Source of the DNA: Pseudomonas sp. ANT_H12B
GTDB lineage: Bacteria > Pseudomonadota > Gammaproteobacteria > Pseudomonadales > Pseudomonadaceae
Direction: 5' to 3'
Length of the DNA stretch: 64,000 nt
Assembly: GCF_008369325.1 (NCBI RefSeq)
Contig: NZ_VOBI01000009.1
Location: 186,001 to 250,000 of the forward strand
The notes beneath the pieces were generated by a model, which saw only the letters and a list, made by a program, of their open reading frames with translations, did not search any database and had not been told where the DNA came from. The translations under genes were made by a program, and so were the position numbers. This document shows positions 42,048 through 51,768 of the stretch, piece after piece. Every line of letters starts with the position of its first letter. Position 1 is the stretch's first letter.

Positions 42048-45000
42048 ATGTTGATCCTGCGCGGCGCTCCTGCCCTTTCTGCCTTTCGCCACAGCAAACT
42101 CCTTGAGCAACTTCGCCGATGCGTCCCGGCTGTCAGCGGCTTGTATGCTGAATTCGCTCACTTCGCCGAAGTTACCGGCGTCCTGACCGGCGACGAACAG
42201 CAGGTGCTCGCGCGCCTTCTGAAGTACGGCCCAAGTGTTCCGGTACAAGAGCCAACCGGTCGTCTGTTCCTGGTGTTGCCGCGTTTCGGCACCATCTCGC
42301 CGTGGTCCAGTAAAGCGAGCGACATCGCCCGCAACTGTGGCCTGAGCAAGATCCAGCGCCTGGAACGCGGCATCGCGTTCTACGTCGCCGGCCAGTTCAG
42401 CGACGCCGAAGCGCAGCTTATCGCTGATGGGCTGCACGACCGCATGACCCAGATCGTCCTCGGCAACCTTGAACAAGCCGCCGGCCTGTTCAGCCACGCC
42501 GAACCGAAACCGCTGACTGCCATCGACGTACTGGGTGGCGGCCGCGCCGCGCTGGAAAAAGCCAACACCGAGCTGGGCCTGGCCCTGGCCGAAGACGAGA
42601 TCGACTACCTGGTCGCTGCCTTCGTTGGCTTGAAGCGCAACCCGCACGACATCGAACTGATGATGTTCGCCCAGGCGAACTCCGAGCACTGCCGTCACAA
42701 GATCTTCAACGCCAGTTGGGACATCGACGGTCAGAGCCAGGAAAAAAGCCTGTTCGGCATGATCAAGAACACCTACGTGATGCACAGCGAAGGCGTTCTG
42801 TCGGCTTATAAGGACAACGCTTCGGTCATCGTCGGCAACGTCGCCGGCCGTTTCTTCCCGGACCCTGAAACCCGCCAGTACGGCGCGGTGCAAGAGCCGG
42901 TGCACATCTTGATGAAAGTCGAAACACACAACCACCCGACCGCGATTGCCCCGTTCCCGGGCGCGTCCACCGGCAGTGGCGGCGAGATTCGCGACGAAGG
43001 CGCTACCGGTCGCGGTGCCAAGCCAAAGGCTGGCCTCACCGGTTTCACCGTATCGAACCTGCAGATTCCTGGCTTCGAACAGCCGTGGGAAGTGCCGTAC
43101 GGCAAGCCTGAGCGCATCGTTACCGCGCTGGACATCATGATCGAAGGCCCTCTGGGCGGCGCCGCGTTCAACAACGAATTCGGCCGTCCGGCCCTGACCG
43201 GTTATTTCCGTACCTTCGAACAGTCGATCACCACCCCGCGTGGCAACGAGGTTCGCGGTTATCACAAGCCGATCATGCTGGCCGGCGGTATGGGTAACAT
43301 CCGTGCCGAACACGTACAAAAAGGCGAGATCACCGTCGGCTCCAAGCTGATCGTGCTCGGCGGCCCGGCGATGTTGATCGGTCTGGGCGGCGGCGCGGCT
43401 TCTTCCATGGCCACCGGCACCAGCTCGGCAGACCTGGACTTCGCTTCCGTACAGCGGGAAAACCCGGAAATGGAACGTCGCTGCCAGGAAGTCATCGACC
43501 GTTGCTGGCAGTTGGGTGAACACAACCCGATCAGCTTCATCCACGACGTCGGCGCGGGCGGTCTGTCCAACGCCTTCCCGGAACTGGTCAACGACGGCAA
43601 CCGTGGCGGTCGCTTCGAACTGCGCAACATTCCAAACGACGAGCCGGGCATGGCCCCGCACGAAATCTGGAGTAACGAGTCCCAGGAACGCTACGTTCTG
43701 GCGGTCGGCCCGGCTGACTTCGAACGCTTCCAGGCGATTTGCGAGCGCGAGCGTTGCCCGTTTGCCGTCGTCGGCGAAGCCACTGCCGAGCCGCAACTGA
43801 CGGTCACCGACAGCCACTTCGGCAACAGCCCGGTGGACATGCCGCTGGAAGTGCTGCTGGGCAAAGCCCCGCGCATGCACCGTTCGGCCGTACGTGAAAA
43901 CGAACTGGGCGACGATTTCGATCCGTCCACCCTGGCCATCGCCGATTGCGTGGAGCGCGTCCTGCACCACCCGGCCGTTGCCAGCAAAAGCTTCCTGATC
44001 ACCATCGGCGACCGCACCATCACCGGCCTCGTGGCCCGTGATCAGATGGTCGGCCCGTGGCAGGTTCCGGTAGCCGACGTTGCCGTCACCGCCACCAGCT
44101 TCGACGTTTACACCGGTGAAGCCATGGCCATGGGCGAGCGTACCCCGCTGGCACTGCTGGACGCTCCGGCGTCGGGCCGCATGGCCATCGGCGAAACCCT
44201 GACCAACATCGCTGCGTCGCGTATCAACAAGATCTCCGACATCAAACTGTCGGCCAACTGGATGTCCGCTGCCGGTCACCCGGGTGAAGACGCGCGTCTG
44301 TACGACACCGTGAAAGCGGTCGGCATGGAACTGTGCCCTGATCTGGGCATCACCATTCCGGTGGGCAAGGACTCCATGTCCATGGCCACGCGCTGGAACG
44401 ACGAAGGCGTCGACAAGACCGTGACCTCGCCGATGTCCCTGATCGTGACCGGTTTCGCGCCTGTGGCTGACATCCGTCAGACCCTGACGCCGGAACTGCG
44501 CATGGACAAGGGCACCACCGACCTGATCCTGATCGATCTGGGCCGTGGCCAGAACCGCATGGGCGCCTCGATCCTGGCCCAGGTTCACGGCAAGCTTGGC
44601 TCGCAAGCGCCGGACGTCGATGATGCCGAAGACCTCAAAGCCTTCTTCGCCGTGATCCAGGGCCTCAACGCCGATGGTCACCTGCTGGCTTACCACGACC
44701 GTTCCGACGGTGGTCTGCTGACCAGCGTTGTGGAAATGGCCTTCGCCGGCCACTGCGGCCTGAGCCTGAACCTCGACGGTCTGGCAGAAACGTCTACCGA
44801 CATCGCCGCGATCCTGTTCAACGAAGAGCTGGGTGCCGTGATCCAGGTTCGCCAGGACGCTACTCCAGACATCCTTGCGCAGTTCAGCGCTGCCGGTCTG
44901 GGCGAGTGTGTGTCGGTGATCGGTCAGCCGATGAACAACGGCCAGATCAACATCACCTTCAACGGCGAAACCGTGTTCGAAGGTCAGCGTCGTCTGCTGC

Positions 45001-45944
45001 AACGTCAGTGGGCTGAAACCAGCTACCAGATCCAGCGCCTGCGTGATAACGCCGACTGCGCCGAACAAGAGTTTGACGTGCTGCTGGAAGAAGACAACCC
45101 GGGCCTGAGCGTCAAGCTGAGCTACGACGTCAACCAGGACGTCGCCGCGCCTTACATCAAGAAAGGCATCCGCCCACAAGTTGCCGTACTGCGTGAGCAG
45201 GGCGTCAACGGTCAGGTGGAAATGGCGGCTGCGTTCGACCGCGCCGGTTTCAACGCGATCGACGTGCACATGAGCGACATTCTGGCCGGCCGTGTCGACC
45301 TGAACGAGTTCAAAGGCTTGGTGGCCTGCGGTGGTTTCTCCTACGGCGACGTACTGGGTGCCGGCGAAGGCTGGGCCAAGTCCGCGCTGTTCAACAGCCG
45401 CGCTCGCGATGCGTTCCAGGGCTTCTTCGAACGTAACGACAGCTTCACCCTCGGCGTGTGCAACGGTTGCCAGATGATGTCCAACCTGCACGAGCTGATC
45501 CCGGGCAGCGAGTTCTGGCCGCACTTTGTGCGTAACCGTTCCGAACAGTTCGAAGCCCGTGTGGCGATGGTTCAGGTTCAGGAGTCGAACTCGATCTTCC
45601 TGCAAGGCATGGCTGGTTCGCGCATGCCGATCGCCATCGCTCACGGTGAAGGTCATGCCGAGTTCGCGAGCGAAGAAGCGTTGCTGGAAGCTGATCTGTC
45701 GGGTTGCGTGGCGATGCGTTTCGTCGACAACCACGGCAAGGTCACCGAAAACTACCCGGCCAACCCGAACGGCTCGCCGCGCGGGATCACCGGTTTGACC
45801 AGCCGTGACGGTCGCGTGACGATCATGATGCCTCACCCGGAGCGTGTGTTCCGCGCGGTGCAGAACTCGTGGCGTTCGGAAGACTGGAACGAAGACGCAC
45901 CTTGGATGCGTATGTTCCGTAATGCGCGCGTCTGGGTTAACTAA
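42048..45944 (+). CDS. purL: Phosphoribosylformylglycinamidine synthase
   Basis: PurL catalyses the fourth step of purine synthesis, using glutamine and ATP. The 1298-residue protein is the large fused form: N-terminal PurS-like domain, two synthetase halves with [12 protein letters not shown] (about 208) and [19 protein letters not shown] (about 291), and a C-terminal class I glutamine amidotransferase with the catalytic Cys in [13 protein letters not shown] (about 1140). Complete, with TAGAAT 43 bases upstream as a possible -10 box. Five bases precede the NIF3-like gene. Confidence 0.97.
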   Translation: MLILRGAPALSAFRHSKLLEQLRRCVPAVSGLYAEFAHFAEVTGVLTGDEQQVLARLLKYGPSVPVQEPTGRLFLVLPRFGTISPWSSKASDIARNCGLSKIQRLERGIAFYVAGQFSDAEAQLIADGLHDRMTQIVLGNLEQAAGLFSHAEPKPLTAIDVLGGGRAALEKANTELGLALAEDEIDYLVAAFVGLKRNPHDIELMMFAQANSEHCRHKIFNASWDIDGQSQEKSLFGMIKNTYVMHSEGVLSAYKDNASVIVGNVAGRFFPDPETRQYGAVQEPVHILMKVETHNHPTAIAPFPGASTGSGGEIRDEGATGRGAKPKAGLTGFTVSNLQIPGFEQPWEVPYGKPERIVTALDIMIEGPLGGAAFNNEFGRPALTGYFRTFEQSITTPRGNEVRGYHKPIMLAGGMGNIRAEHVQKGEITVGSKLIVLGGPAMLIGLGGGAASSMATGTSSADLDFASVQRENPEMERRCQEVIDRCWQLGEHNPISFIHDVGAGGLSNAFPELVNDGNRGGRFELRNIPNDEPGMAPHEIWSNESQERYVLAVGPADFERFQAICERERCPFAVVGEATAEPQLTVTDSHFGNSPVDMPLEVLLGKAPRMHRSAVRENELGDDFDPSTLAIADCVERVLHHPAVASKSFLITIGDRTITGLVARDQMVGPWQVPVADVAVTATSFDVYTGEAMAMGERTPLALLDAPASGRMAIGETLTNIAASRINKISDIKLSANWMSAAGHPGEDARLYDTVKAVGMELCPDLGITIPVGKDSMSMATRWNDEGVDKTVTSPMSLIVTGFAPVADIRQTLTPELRMDKGTTDLILIDLGRGQNRMGASILAQVHGKLGSQAPDVDDAEDLKAFFAVIQGLNADGHLLAYHDRSDGGLLTSVVEMAFAGHCGLSLNLDGLAETSTDIAAILFNEELGAVIQVRQDATPDILAQFSAAGLGECVSVIGQPMNNGQINITFNGETVFEGQRRLLQRQWAETSYQIQRLRDNADCAEQEFDVLLEEDNPGLSVKLSYDVNQDVAAPYIKKGIRPQVAVLREQGVNGQVEMAAAFDRAGFNAIDVHMSDILAGRVDLNEFKGLVACGGFSYGDVLGAGEGWAKSALFNSRARDAFQGFFERNDSFTLGVCNGCQMMSNLHELIPGSEFWPHFVRNRSEQFEARVAMVQVQESNSIFLQGMAGSRMPIAIAHGEGHAEFASEEALLEADLSGCVAMRFVDNHGKVTENYPANPNGSPRGITGLTSRDGRVTIMMPHPERVFRAVQNSWRSEDWNEDAPWMRMFRNARVWVN

Positions 45945-45949
45945 GCGCT

Positions 45950-46261
45950 GTGTACAAGCTCAGCTTTTTTGTTCCTGACAGTCATGTCGAGCTGGTCAAA
46001 AGCGCCGTATTCGCTGCCGGTGGCGGGTGGATCGGTGCTTATGATCACTGCGCGTGGCAGGTGTTGGGCTTGGGCCAGTTTCGTCCACTGGATGGCAGTC
46101 AGCCGTTTATTGGCGAGGCGGGGCAGGTCGAGCAGGTTGAGGAATGGAAGGTTGAGCTGGTGGTCAGTAACGAGTTGATTCGTTCTGTGGTGATGGCTCT
46201 GAAGCAGAGTCATCCCTACGAGACGCCGGCTTATGAGGTGTGGCGGTTGGAGGATTTCTGA
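45950..46261 (+). CDS. NIF3/YqfO N-terminal-like protein
   Basis: A small protein of 103 residues related to the central insert domain of YqfO/NIF3-family proteins and to CutA-like folds (start MYKLSFFVPDSHVELVKSAVF, conserved GGGWIGAYDHCAW and SHPYETPAYEVWRLEDF). Its biochemical role is not known. GTG start 5 bases after purL, so it is cotranscribed; this pairing is common in Pseudomonas. Confidence 0.87.
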   Translation: MYKLSFFVPDSHVELVKSAVFAAGGGWIGAYDHCAWQVLGLGQFRPLDGSQPFIGEAGQVEQVEEWKVELVVSNELIRSVVMALKQSHPYETPAYEVWRLEDF

Positions 46262-46282
46262 TCTGCCTGCCGCTGAAATGAG

Positions 46283-46313
46283 AAACCCGCTGATGAAGAT
46301 CAGCGGGTTTTTT
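46283..46313 (+). terminator. Terminator of the purL unit
   Basis: AAACCCGCTGAT pairs perfectly with ATCAGCGGGTTT around GAAG and is followed by more T. Confidence 0.92.
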
Positions 46314-46340
46314 ATGGCCTGACAATTAGCAGAGTTGCTG

Positions 46341-46428
46341 AAGGCCTCATCGCGAGCAGGCTCGCTCCCACAATGGTTTGGTGTACACAGTTCCAATGTG
46401 GGAGCGAACCTGCTCGCGAAGGCGGCCT
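46341..46428. repeat. REP pair (inverted)
   Basis: GGCCTCATCGCGAGCAGGCT and its inverse around TGTGGGAGCGAACCTGCTCG, separated by about 25 bases, lie between the convergent purL unit and nagE. Confidence 0.87.
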
Positions 46429-46444
46429 GTCAGGCACCCACAAT

Positions 46445-48160
46445 TTAAACCTTGGCACTCACCTCACTGCGATTCACCAATGCCTCCAGTGCATCACTCA
46501 AACTCGATGCCTTGTCGCCAATCAGCAGGTGCCAGACCCCCCCTTCCAACTGGCTCACACCCTGGCACCCCAGCGCTTTCAAATCACATTCCGACAACGC
46601 CTTGCCATCCGCCAGTTGCAGGCGAATCCGGGTCATGGCCACGCAATCCATTTGCAGCACATTCTCGCCTCCGCCCAACGCATTCAGCCAATGCTGAGCT
46701 TCTGGTATCGCGACGACGACAGGTTTTGGTGCATCGACTGCAGCGGGAGGGGAGGAGATCACCGCGCGGCCCAGTGCGGGCATCGCCAGGCGAATCTCAT
46801 CGGCAATGCTGTCGGCCATCGGCCCGACCACCACTTGCAGACTCCCGCCCTTGCCCGGCCGCACCACCGCCATTGCACCCAATGCTTTCAGCTCTGCATC
46901 GGACGCCTTGTTGCGATCCACCATGTCCAGCCGCAGCCGCGTGGTGCACGCACCCACGGTGATCAGATTCTGCGCACCGCCCAGCGCCTTGATGTAAGCC
47001 CCGGCGCGCTCATTCTCGGCGACCACCACTTTGTCACCCGTCGCAACATCTTCCCGCCCCGGCGTCTTCAGGTTGAAGCGGCGAATGCAGAAATCAAACA
47101 CCACGTAGTAGATCACCGCATAGGCCAGCCCCACCGGAATCACCAGCCAGCCGTTGGTGGATTTGCCCCAGCCGAGGATCATGTCGATGAAGCCGCCGGA
47201 GAAGGTGAAACCCAAGTGAATGTTCAGCAGATCGGTGACCGCCATGGACAGGCCAGTCAGCAGTGCGTGCAGCAGAAACAACATCGGTGCGAGGAACATG
47301 AACGCAAACTCGATCGGCTCGGTCACGCCGGTCAAAAACGAGGTCAGCGCCATGGACAGGAAAATCCCGCCCATGATTTTGCGGCGTTCCGGTAAGGCAT
47401 TGCGGTACATCGCCAGGCACGCGGCGGGCAGGCCGAAGAGCATCACCGGGAACATGCCGGTCATGAACTGGCCGCCTTTCGGGTCGCCGGCGAAGTAGCG
47501 CGACAAGTCGCCGGTCACGATGGCGCCGGTCGTCGGATCGGTGAAGCTGCCGAAGATGAACCACGCCATGTTGTTGAGGATATGGTGCAGGCCGGTGACG
47601 ATCAGCAGGCGGTTAAGTACGCCAAAAATGAAGGCGCCGATGCTGCCGCTATCCAGCATCAACACGCCGAAGCTGTTGATGCCGTGCTGGATCGGTGGCC
47701 AGATCAAGCCAAACACCACGCCCAGTCCGACGGCGGTAAACCCGGTGGCAATCGGCACGAAACGCCGGCCACCAAAGAACGCCAGGTACTCCGGCAACTT
47801 GATGTCCTTGAAGCGGTTGTACAGCGCGCCGGCCATCAAGCCGCTGATGATCCCGGCGAGCATACCCATGTTGATGCTCGCATCGAGCACCTTCAGCGTG
47901 GAGACCATCACCAGATAACCAATCGCCCCTGCCAGCCCGGCGGTACCGTTGTTGTCCTTGGCGAAACCCACCGCGATACCGATGGCGAAGATCATCGCCA
48001 GGTTGGCGAAAATCACTTGCCCGGCGTCGTGGATGATCGCGATGTTAAGCAAATCGGTGTCGCCCAGGCGCAGCAGTAATCCTGCAATCGGCAGGATCGC
48101 GATCGGTAGCATCAGTGCGCGGCCGAGGCGTTGCAGGCCTTCAATGAAGTATTGGTACAT
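46445..48160 (-). CDS. nagE: N-acetylglucosamine PTS EIIBC component NagE with two EIIB domains
   Basis: Inner-membrane permease that takes up and phosphorylates N-acetylglucosamine. The 571-residue protein has an EIIC domain (about 1-360, roughly ten membrane segments, with GVTEPIEFAFMFLAP at 278-292), a first EIIB domain (about 385-460) with the phosphocysteine in GACTTRLRL (Cys405), and a second EIIB-like domain (about 487-562). In the second, the matching position is Ala508 (VAMTRIRL) and a Cys lies two residues earlier (506), so it is probably not a phosphoacceptor. EIIA is on the neighbouring nagF product. Last gene of the nag operon. Confidence 0.93.
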   Translation of the reverse strand: MYQYFIEGLQRLGRALMLPIAILPIAGLLLRLGDTDLLNIAIIHDAGQVIFANLAMIFAIGIAVGFAKDNNGTAGLAGAIGYLVMVSTLKVLDASINMGMLAGIISGLMAGALYNRFKDIKLPEYLAFFGGRRFVPIATGFTAVGLGVVFGLIWPPIQHGINSFGVLMLDSGSIGAFIFGVLNRLLIVTGLHHILNNMAWFIFGSFTDPTTGAIVTGDLSRYFAGDPKGGQFMTGMFPVMLFGLPAACLAMYRNALPERRKIMGGIFLSMALTSFLTGVTEPIEFAFMFLAPMLFLLHALLTGLSMAVTDLLNIHLGFTFSGGFIDMILGWGKSTNGWLVIPVGLAYAVIYYVVFDFCIRRFNLKTPGREDVATGDKVVVAENERAGAYIKALGGAQNLITVGACTTRLRLDMVDRNKASDAELKALGAMAVVRPGKGGSLQVVVGPMADSIADEIRLAMPALGRAVISSPPAAVDAPKPVVVAIPEAQHWLNALGGGENVLQMDCVAMTRIRLQLADGKALSECDLKALGCQGVSQLEGGVWHLLIGDKASSLSDALEALVNRSEVSAKV

Positions 48161-48176
48161 GGCGGTTCTCCCTGGA

Positions 48177-48187
48177 TTCTTGTTGTT
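48177..48187 (-). promoter_or_regulatory. Candidate Crc/Hfq (CA) motif before nagE
   Basis: On the minus strand AACAACAAGAA fits AAnAAnAAnAA. It lies between the nagF stop and the nagE ribosome site (CAGGGAGAA), where Hfq with Crc blocks translation of catabolic genes in Pseudomonas. The motif is seen; its function is inferred. Confidence 0.55.
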
Positions 48188-48191
48188 TTGT

Positions 48192-50708
48192 TCAGCTCAG
48201 AGGCCATTGCTGGTGACAGGCGTGACGCACAGCCGCGGCGCTGCTCAACTTGAGCAGGTCGTGGCTGATGCGGCGGCATTCGGCGGCGTCGAGGTGACGG
48301 ACGCGGTCTTTGATTTCACCGATCTGCACCGGGCTGACCGACAACTCGCTGACCCCCAGGCCGATCAGTACCGGTGTGGCCAACGGGTCTGAAGCGAGCG
48401 CGCCGCAGACGCCAACCCATCGGTTATGCGCAGCGGCACCGGCGCAGGTCTGGGCGATCAGCCGCAGCAGGGCCGGGTGCATCGCGTCGACACGCGAGGC
48501 GAGCCCGGCGTGATCGCGGTCCATGGCCAGGGTGTATTGGGACAAGTCGTTGGTGCCAATGGACAGAAAATCCGCATGCTCCGCAAGCTGCTCGGCCAGC
48601 AACGCGGCGGCCGGGACTTCGATCATCACGCCCAGTTCGGGGCGTTGGGTCAGCTCAAGTTCGGTGCACAAGGCGTCGAGACGCTGACGGATGTGCAGCA
48701 GCTCATCGACTTCGGTGATCATCGGCAAGAGGATCCGGCAACGCGACAGCGGGCAGACATGCAGCAGCGCGCGTAGTTGCTGATCGAGCAATTCCGGCCG
48801 CACCTGGGCCAAGCGAATGCCGCGCAAACCGAGTACCGGATTCGCCTCGGCGGGCAGCGGTAAATAGTCGAGTTGCTTGTCGCCACCGACGTCGATGGTG
48901 CGGATGATCACCGACTTGTCGCCCATGGCATCGAGCACGGCCTGATAGGCGAGGCGCTGTTCCTGTTCGTCCGGCGCGGTGAGGCGGTCGACGAACAGAA
49001 ACTCGGTGCGCAACAGACCGACACCATCCGCGCCATTGGCCAACGCGTCAGCGGCTTCGGCGCTGGAGGCGACATTGGCCGCGACTTCGATGTGCAAGCC
49101 GTCGAGCGTTAGCGCCGGGGTATGCGCTTGGGCCTGTTGCTGCGCACGGCGTTGTTGATGATCGAGTTGCGCCTGACGCACCTCGGCCAGGCGCTCGGCA
49201 TTCGGCGCCAGTTCGAGGCGACCGCCGTCGGCATCCATCACCACCGAGTGGCCTTGTTGCTGATCCAGCAATGTCGAGCCCAAGGCAACCAGGCACGGCA
49301 AGCCTTTGCCGCGCGCCAGAATCGCCACGTGGGACGTCGCGCCACCCTCGGCCATGCACACCCCGGCGACGCCTTGCTGACTCAGTTGCAGCAAGTCGGA
49401 CGGAGTCAGTTCATCGGCCGCGACGATGGCACCGGCCGGCACGTCGTAGTGCCAGGATTCACCGAGCAGCGCGCGCAATACTCGTTGCTTGAGATCGCGC
49501 AAGTCGTTGGCGCGTTCGGCCAGTAACGGGCTGCCAAGTTGCTGGAGGACCTCGCACTGCACGTCGATGGATTGGCTCCAGGCGTGAGTCGCCGCCATGC
49601 CTTGATCGATGGATTGATTGGCCGCGTCCAGCAGCGCCGGGTCTTCAAGTAGTGCGAGGTGCGCAGCGAAGATCGCTTCTTCGTCAGTGTTTTTGTGTTT
49701 CCTGGCTTGGGCCAGTGTCTGGTCGATTTCGCTGCGCACCACGGTCAGCGCGGCATCGAGGGCATGCAGTTGCTGCTCGGGATCATGATCGCCGGCATCC
49801 ACCGGCAGGCTGATCGCGTTCAGGCGAAACAGGGGGCCCTCGACCAGACCGGGCGCCGCGCAGACACCATGCAGCACGCCAGCTTCGGCCGCACGACCGC
49901 GCTGGGCAATCGGTGCGGGCGCGGCGGCATGGCGGTCATCGGCCAGTGTTGTGGATAACGCGATCAACAACGCTTGCAGCGCTGCTTCGGCGTCTGGGCC
50001 CTGGCAGCTGACTTGAACCTCGTCCTGCTCGCCGATGGCCAAACCCATCAACCCGATCAGGCTGTTACAGGTCGCCGATTTTCCGGCGAAATGCAGTTGC
50101 GATTTGCACTTGAAACCCTGAGCCGTCTGACGAATCAGCGCTGCCGGCCGGGCATGCAAACCACCCCGATGGGCAATGCGGATGTGGCCGTAGATTTCTT
50201 CGCCTGACAGGTCTGCTTCAGCCTGCGCGCCGGGCGCATGCCGACGAATGATGTGCAGCAATGGCTCGCCGACCTTCACCGATTTCAGCGTGATCGGTCG
50301 CGCCTGGAAGTCCTGGCTGTTGGTCAGGATCATCAGGCTGACCAGGCTTTTGCATTGCTGCGCGACTTTGTCCAGGTCATAGCGCAACAGCGGCTGACCG
50401 TTGGCGACACGTGCACCTTCCTTGACCAGCATCGAGAAGCCTTCGCCCTGCAACTCGACCGTGTCGAGGCCCAGGTGCAGGAGCAATTCGGCACCGTTAT
50501 CAGCGCGCAACGTGACGGCGTGGCCGGTGCGGGCGACGTGTACCACCACGCCGGCGCAGGGGGCGTGGAGGGTGTCGTTCAGCGGGTCGATGGCGATCCC
50601 GTCGCCCATCGCGCCGCTGGCGAACACCGCGTCCGGGACTTTGGCGAGCGTGAGCACCGGGCCGCTGAGCGGGGCGCTGAGGGTCAGCTCTTTATTGTTG
50701 TTGTGCAT
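48192..50708 (-). CDS. nagF: PTS multiphosphoryl protein EIIA-HPr-EI (NagF)
   Basis: A fusion of the three soluble PTS parts, passing phosphate from phosphoenolpyruvate to NagE. In order: EIIA-Glc-like domain (about 10-150, phospho-His in LLLHLGLDTVEL, His78), HPr domain (about 172-255, GGLHARPAA, His185) and enzyme I (about 275-838, GGATSHVAILARGKGLPCL, His460, and the C-terminal GVCGALASDP). All phospho-histidines are present, so the GlcNAc route is self-contained. 838 residues. Between the SIS gene and nagE. Confidence 0.95.
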   Translation of the reverse strand: MHNNNKELTLSAPLSGPVLTLAKVPDAVFASGAMGDGIAIDPLNDTLHAPCAGVVVHVARTGHAVTLRADNGAELLLHLGLDTVELQGEGFSMLVKEGARVANGQPLLRYDLDKVAQQCKSLVSLMILTNSQDFQARPITLKSVKVGEPLLHIIRRHAPGAQAEADLSGEEIYGHIRIAHRGGLHARPAALIRQTAQGFKCKSQLHFAGKSATCNSLIGLMGLAIGEQDEVQVSCQGPDAEAALQALLIALSTTLADDRHAAAPAPIAQRGRAAEAGVLHGVCAAPGLVEGPLFRLNAISLPVDAGDHDPEQQLHALDAALTVVRSEIDQTLAQARKHKNTDEEAIFAAHLALLEDPALLDAANQSIDQGMAATHAWSQSIDVQCEVLQQLGSPLLAERANDLRDLKQRVLRALLGESWHYDVPAGAIVAADELTPSDLLQLSQQGVAGVCMAEGGATSHVAILARGKGLPCLVALGSTLLDQQQGHSVVMDADGGRLELAPNAERLAEVRQAQLDHQQRRAQQQAQAHTPALTLDGLHIEVAANVASSAEAADALANGADGVGLLRTEFLFVDRLTAPDEQEQRLAYQAVLDAMGDKSVIIRTIDVGGDKQLDYLPLPAEANPVLGLRGIRLAQVRPELLDQQLRALLHVCPLSRCRILLPMITEVDELLHIRQRLDALCTELELTQRPELGVMIEVPAAALLAEQLAEHADFLSIGTNDLSQYTLAMDRDHAGLASRVDAMHPALLRLIAQTCAGAAAHNRWVGVCGALASDPLATPVLIGLGVSELSVSPVQIGEIKDRVRHLDAAECRRISHDLLKLSSAAAVRHACHQQWPLS
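50692..50702 (-). promoter_or_regulatory. Candidate Crc/Hfq (CA) motif at the nagF start
   Basis: AACAACAATAA on the minus strand covers codons 3-6 (Asn-Asn-Asn-Lys) of nagF, fitting AAnAAnAAnAA. A-rich motifs just inside the start codon are known Hfq/Crc targets in Pseudomonas. Confidence 0.5.
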
Positions 50709-50745
50709 GGCTCGGTCTCATCAGGGAAAAATGTACGGGGCAGAC

Positions 50746-51768
50746 TCAGTGCGTGCGTGTGACTTTGCTGAGGTGCCGCGGCTGGTCCGGGTCCATGCCA
50801 CGGGCAACCGCCAAACCAGCGGCCATGACGTAGAAACTCTGGATCGCCAAAATCGGGTCGAGGGCCGGATGCTCAGCGCGGATCAGGGTGAGGTCGCGTT
50901 CGCTTACGTCATCGGGAGCTGCCAGTAATACGCGGGCACCGCGTTGGCGCATGTCGGCGGCGAGGCTCAGCAAACCGGCCTGCTCGGCACCGCGCGGGGC
51001 GAATATCAGCAGTGGATAATTTTCGTCGATCAACGCCATCGGGCCGTGACGGACTTCGGCGCTGCTGAAGGCTTCGGCCTGGATCGCCGAGGTTTCCTTG
51101 AATTTCAGCGCGGCTTCCTGAGCGATAGCAAAACCGGCGCCACGACCGATCACCATCAAACGCTGGCAATCGCGCAGGGCATCGATGGCCAGGCTCCAGT
51201 CCTGTTGCGCTGCATCGCGCAAACCTTCCGGCAACGCGTTGCCTGCTTCGAGCAACTCCACGTCATCGTTCCAGTGCGCGATCAGGCGGGCGCTGGCGCT
51301 GAGGGTGGCGATAAAACTCTTGGTCGCGGCGACGCTGCTTTCCGTACCGGCCAACAGCGGCAGGCTGAATTCACACGCTGCTTCCAACGGCGAACTCTCA
51401 GCGTTGACCATCGAAATGCTTAAGGCGCCACGCTTGCGCAACAGACGCAGGCTGTTCACCAGATCCGGGCTTTGCCCCGATTGCGAGAAGGCAAACGCGA
51501 CCTGACCGCTGACCTTCAACGGCGCTTGCTGCATGGTCACCACCGACATCGGCAACGACGCCACCGGGACGCCCAGTTGCTGCATGGTCAGGTACGCGAA
51601 GTAACTCGCCGCGTGATCGGAACTGCCGCGAGCCACGGTCATCGCCACTTGCGGCGGCTGACGGCGCAGGCGTCCGGCGATCTCGATCATCTGCGGGTCG
51701 AGTTGCTGCAATTGCGCTTGCACGGCCTCGAATGAGGACAGCGCCTCTTCAAGCATTTTTGAAGTCAA
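50746..51768 (-). CDS. SIS-domain glucosamine-6-phosphate deaminase (NagB-II type)
   Basis: A 340-residue protein with two SIS sugar-isomerase domains (about 30-165 and 195-330), similar to the isomerase half of GlmS and to AgaS/NagB-II. Its likely reaction is glucosamine 6-phosphate to fructose 6-phosphate and ammonia, the last step of the pathway. Phosphosugar-binding motifs: ARGSSDHAASYF (about 46), FSQSGQSPD (about 95) and GTESSVAATKSF (about 141). A TTG start is chosen because AAGGAG lies 6 bases upstream; an ATG four codons on is too far from it. It overlaps nagA by 20 bases. Confidence 0.88.
   Translation of the reverse strand: MTSKMLEEALSSFEAVQAQLQQLDPQMIEIAGRLRRQPPQVAMTVARGSSDHAASYFAYLTMQQLGVPVASLPMSVVTMQQAPLKVSGQVAFAFSQSGQSPDLVNSLRLLRKRGALSISMVNAESSPLEAACEFSLPLLAGTESSVAATKSFIATLSASARLIAHWNDDVELLEAGNALPEGLRDAAQQDWSLAIDALRDCQRLMVIGRGAGFAIAQEAALKFKETSAIQAEAFSSAEVRHGPMALIDENYPLLIFAPRGAEQAGLLSLAADMRQRGARVLLAAPDDVSERDLTLIRAEHPALDPILAIQSFYVMAAGLAVARGMDPDQPRHLSKVTRTH

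Noticed and set aside
41994..45836. A 1280-codon open frame antisense to purL
   Set aside because: High-GC codon bias of purL on the other strand leaves this frame free of stops. Its product is rich in His, Gln, Arg and Val with no family resemblance, while purL is complete and conserved.
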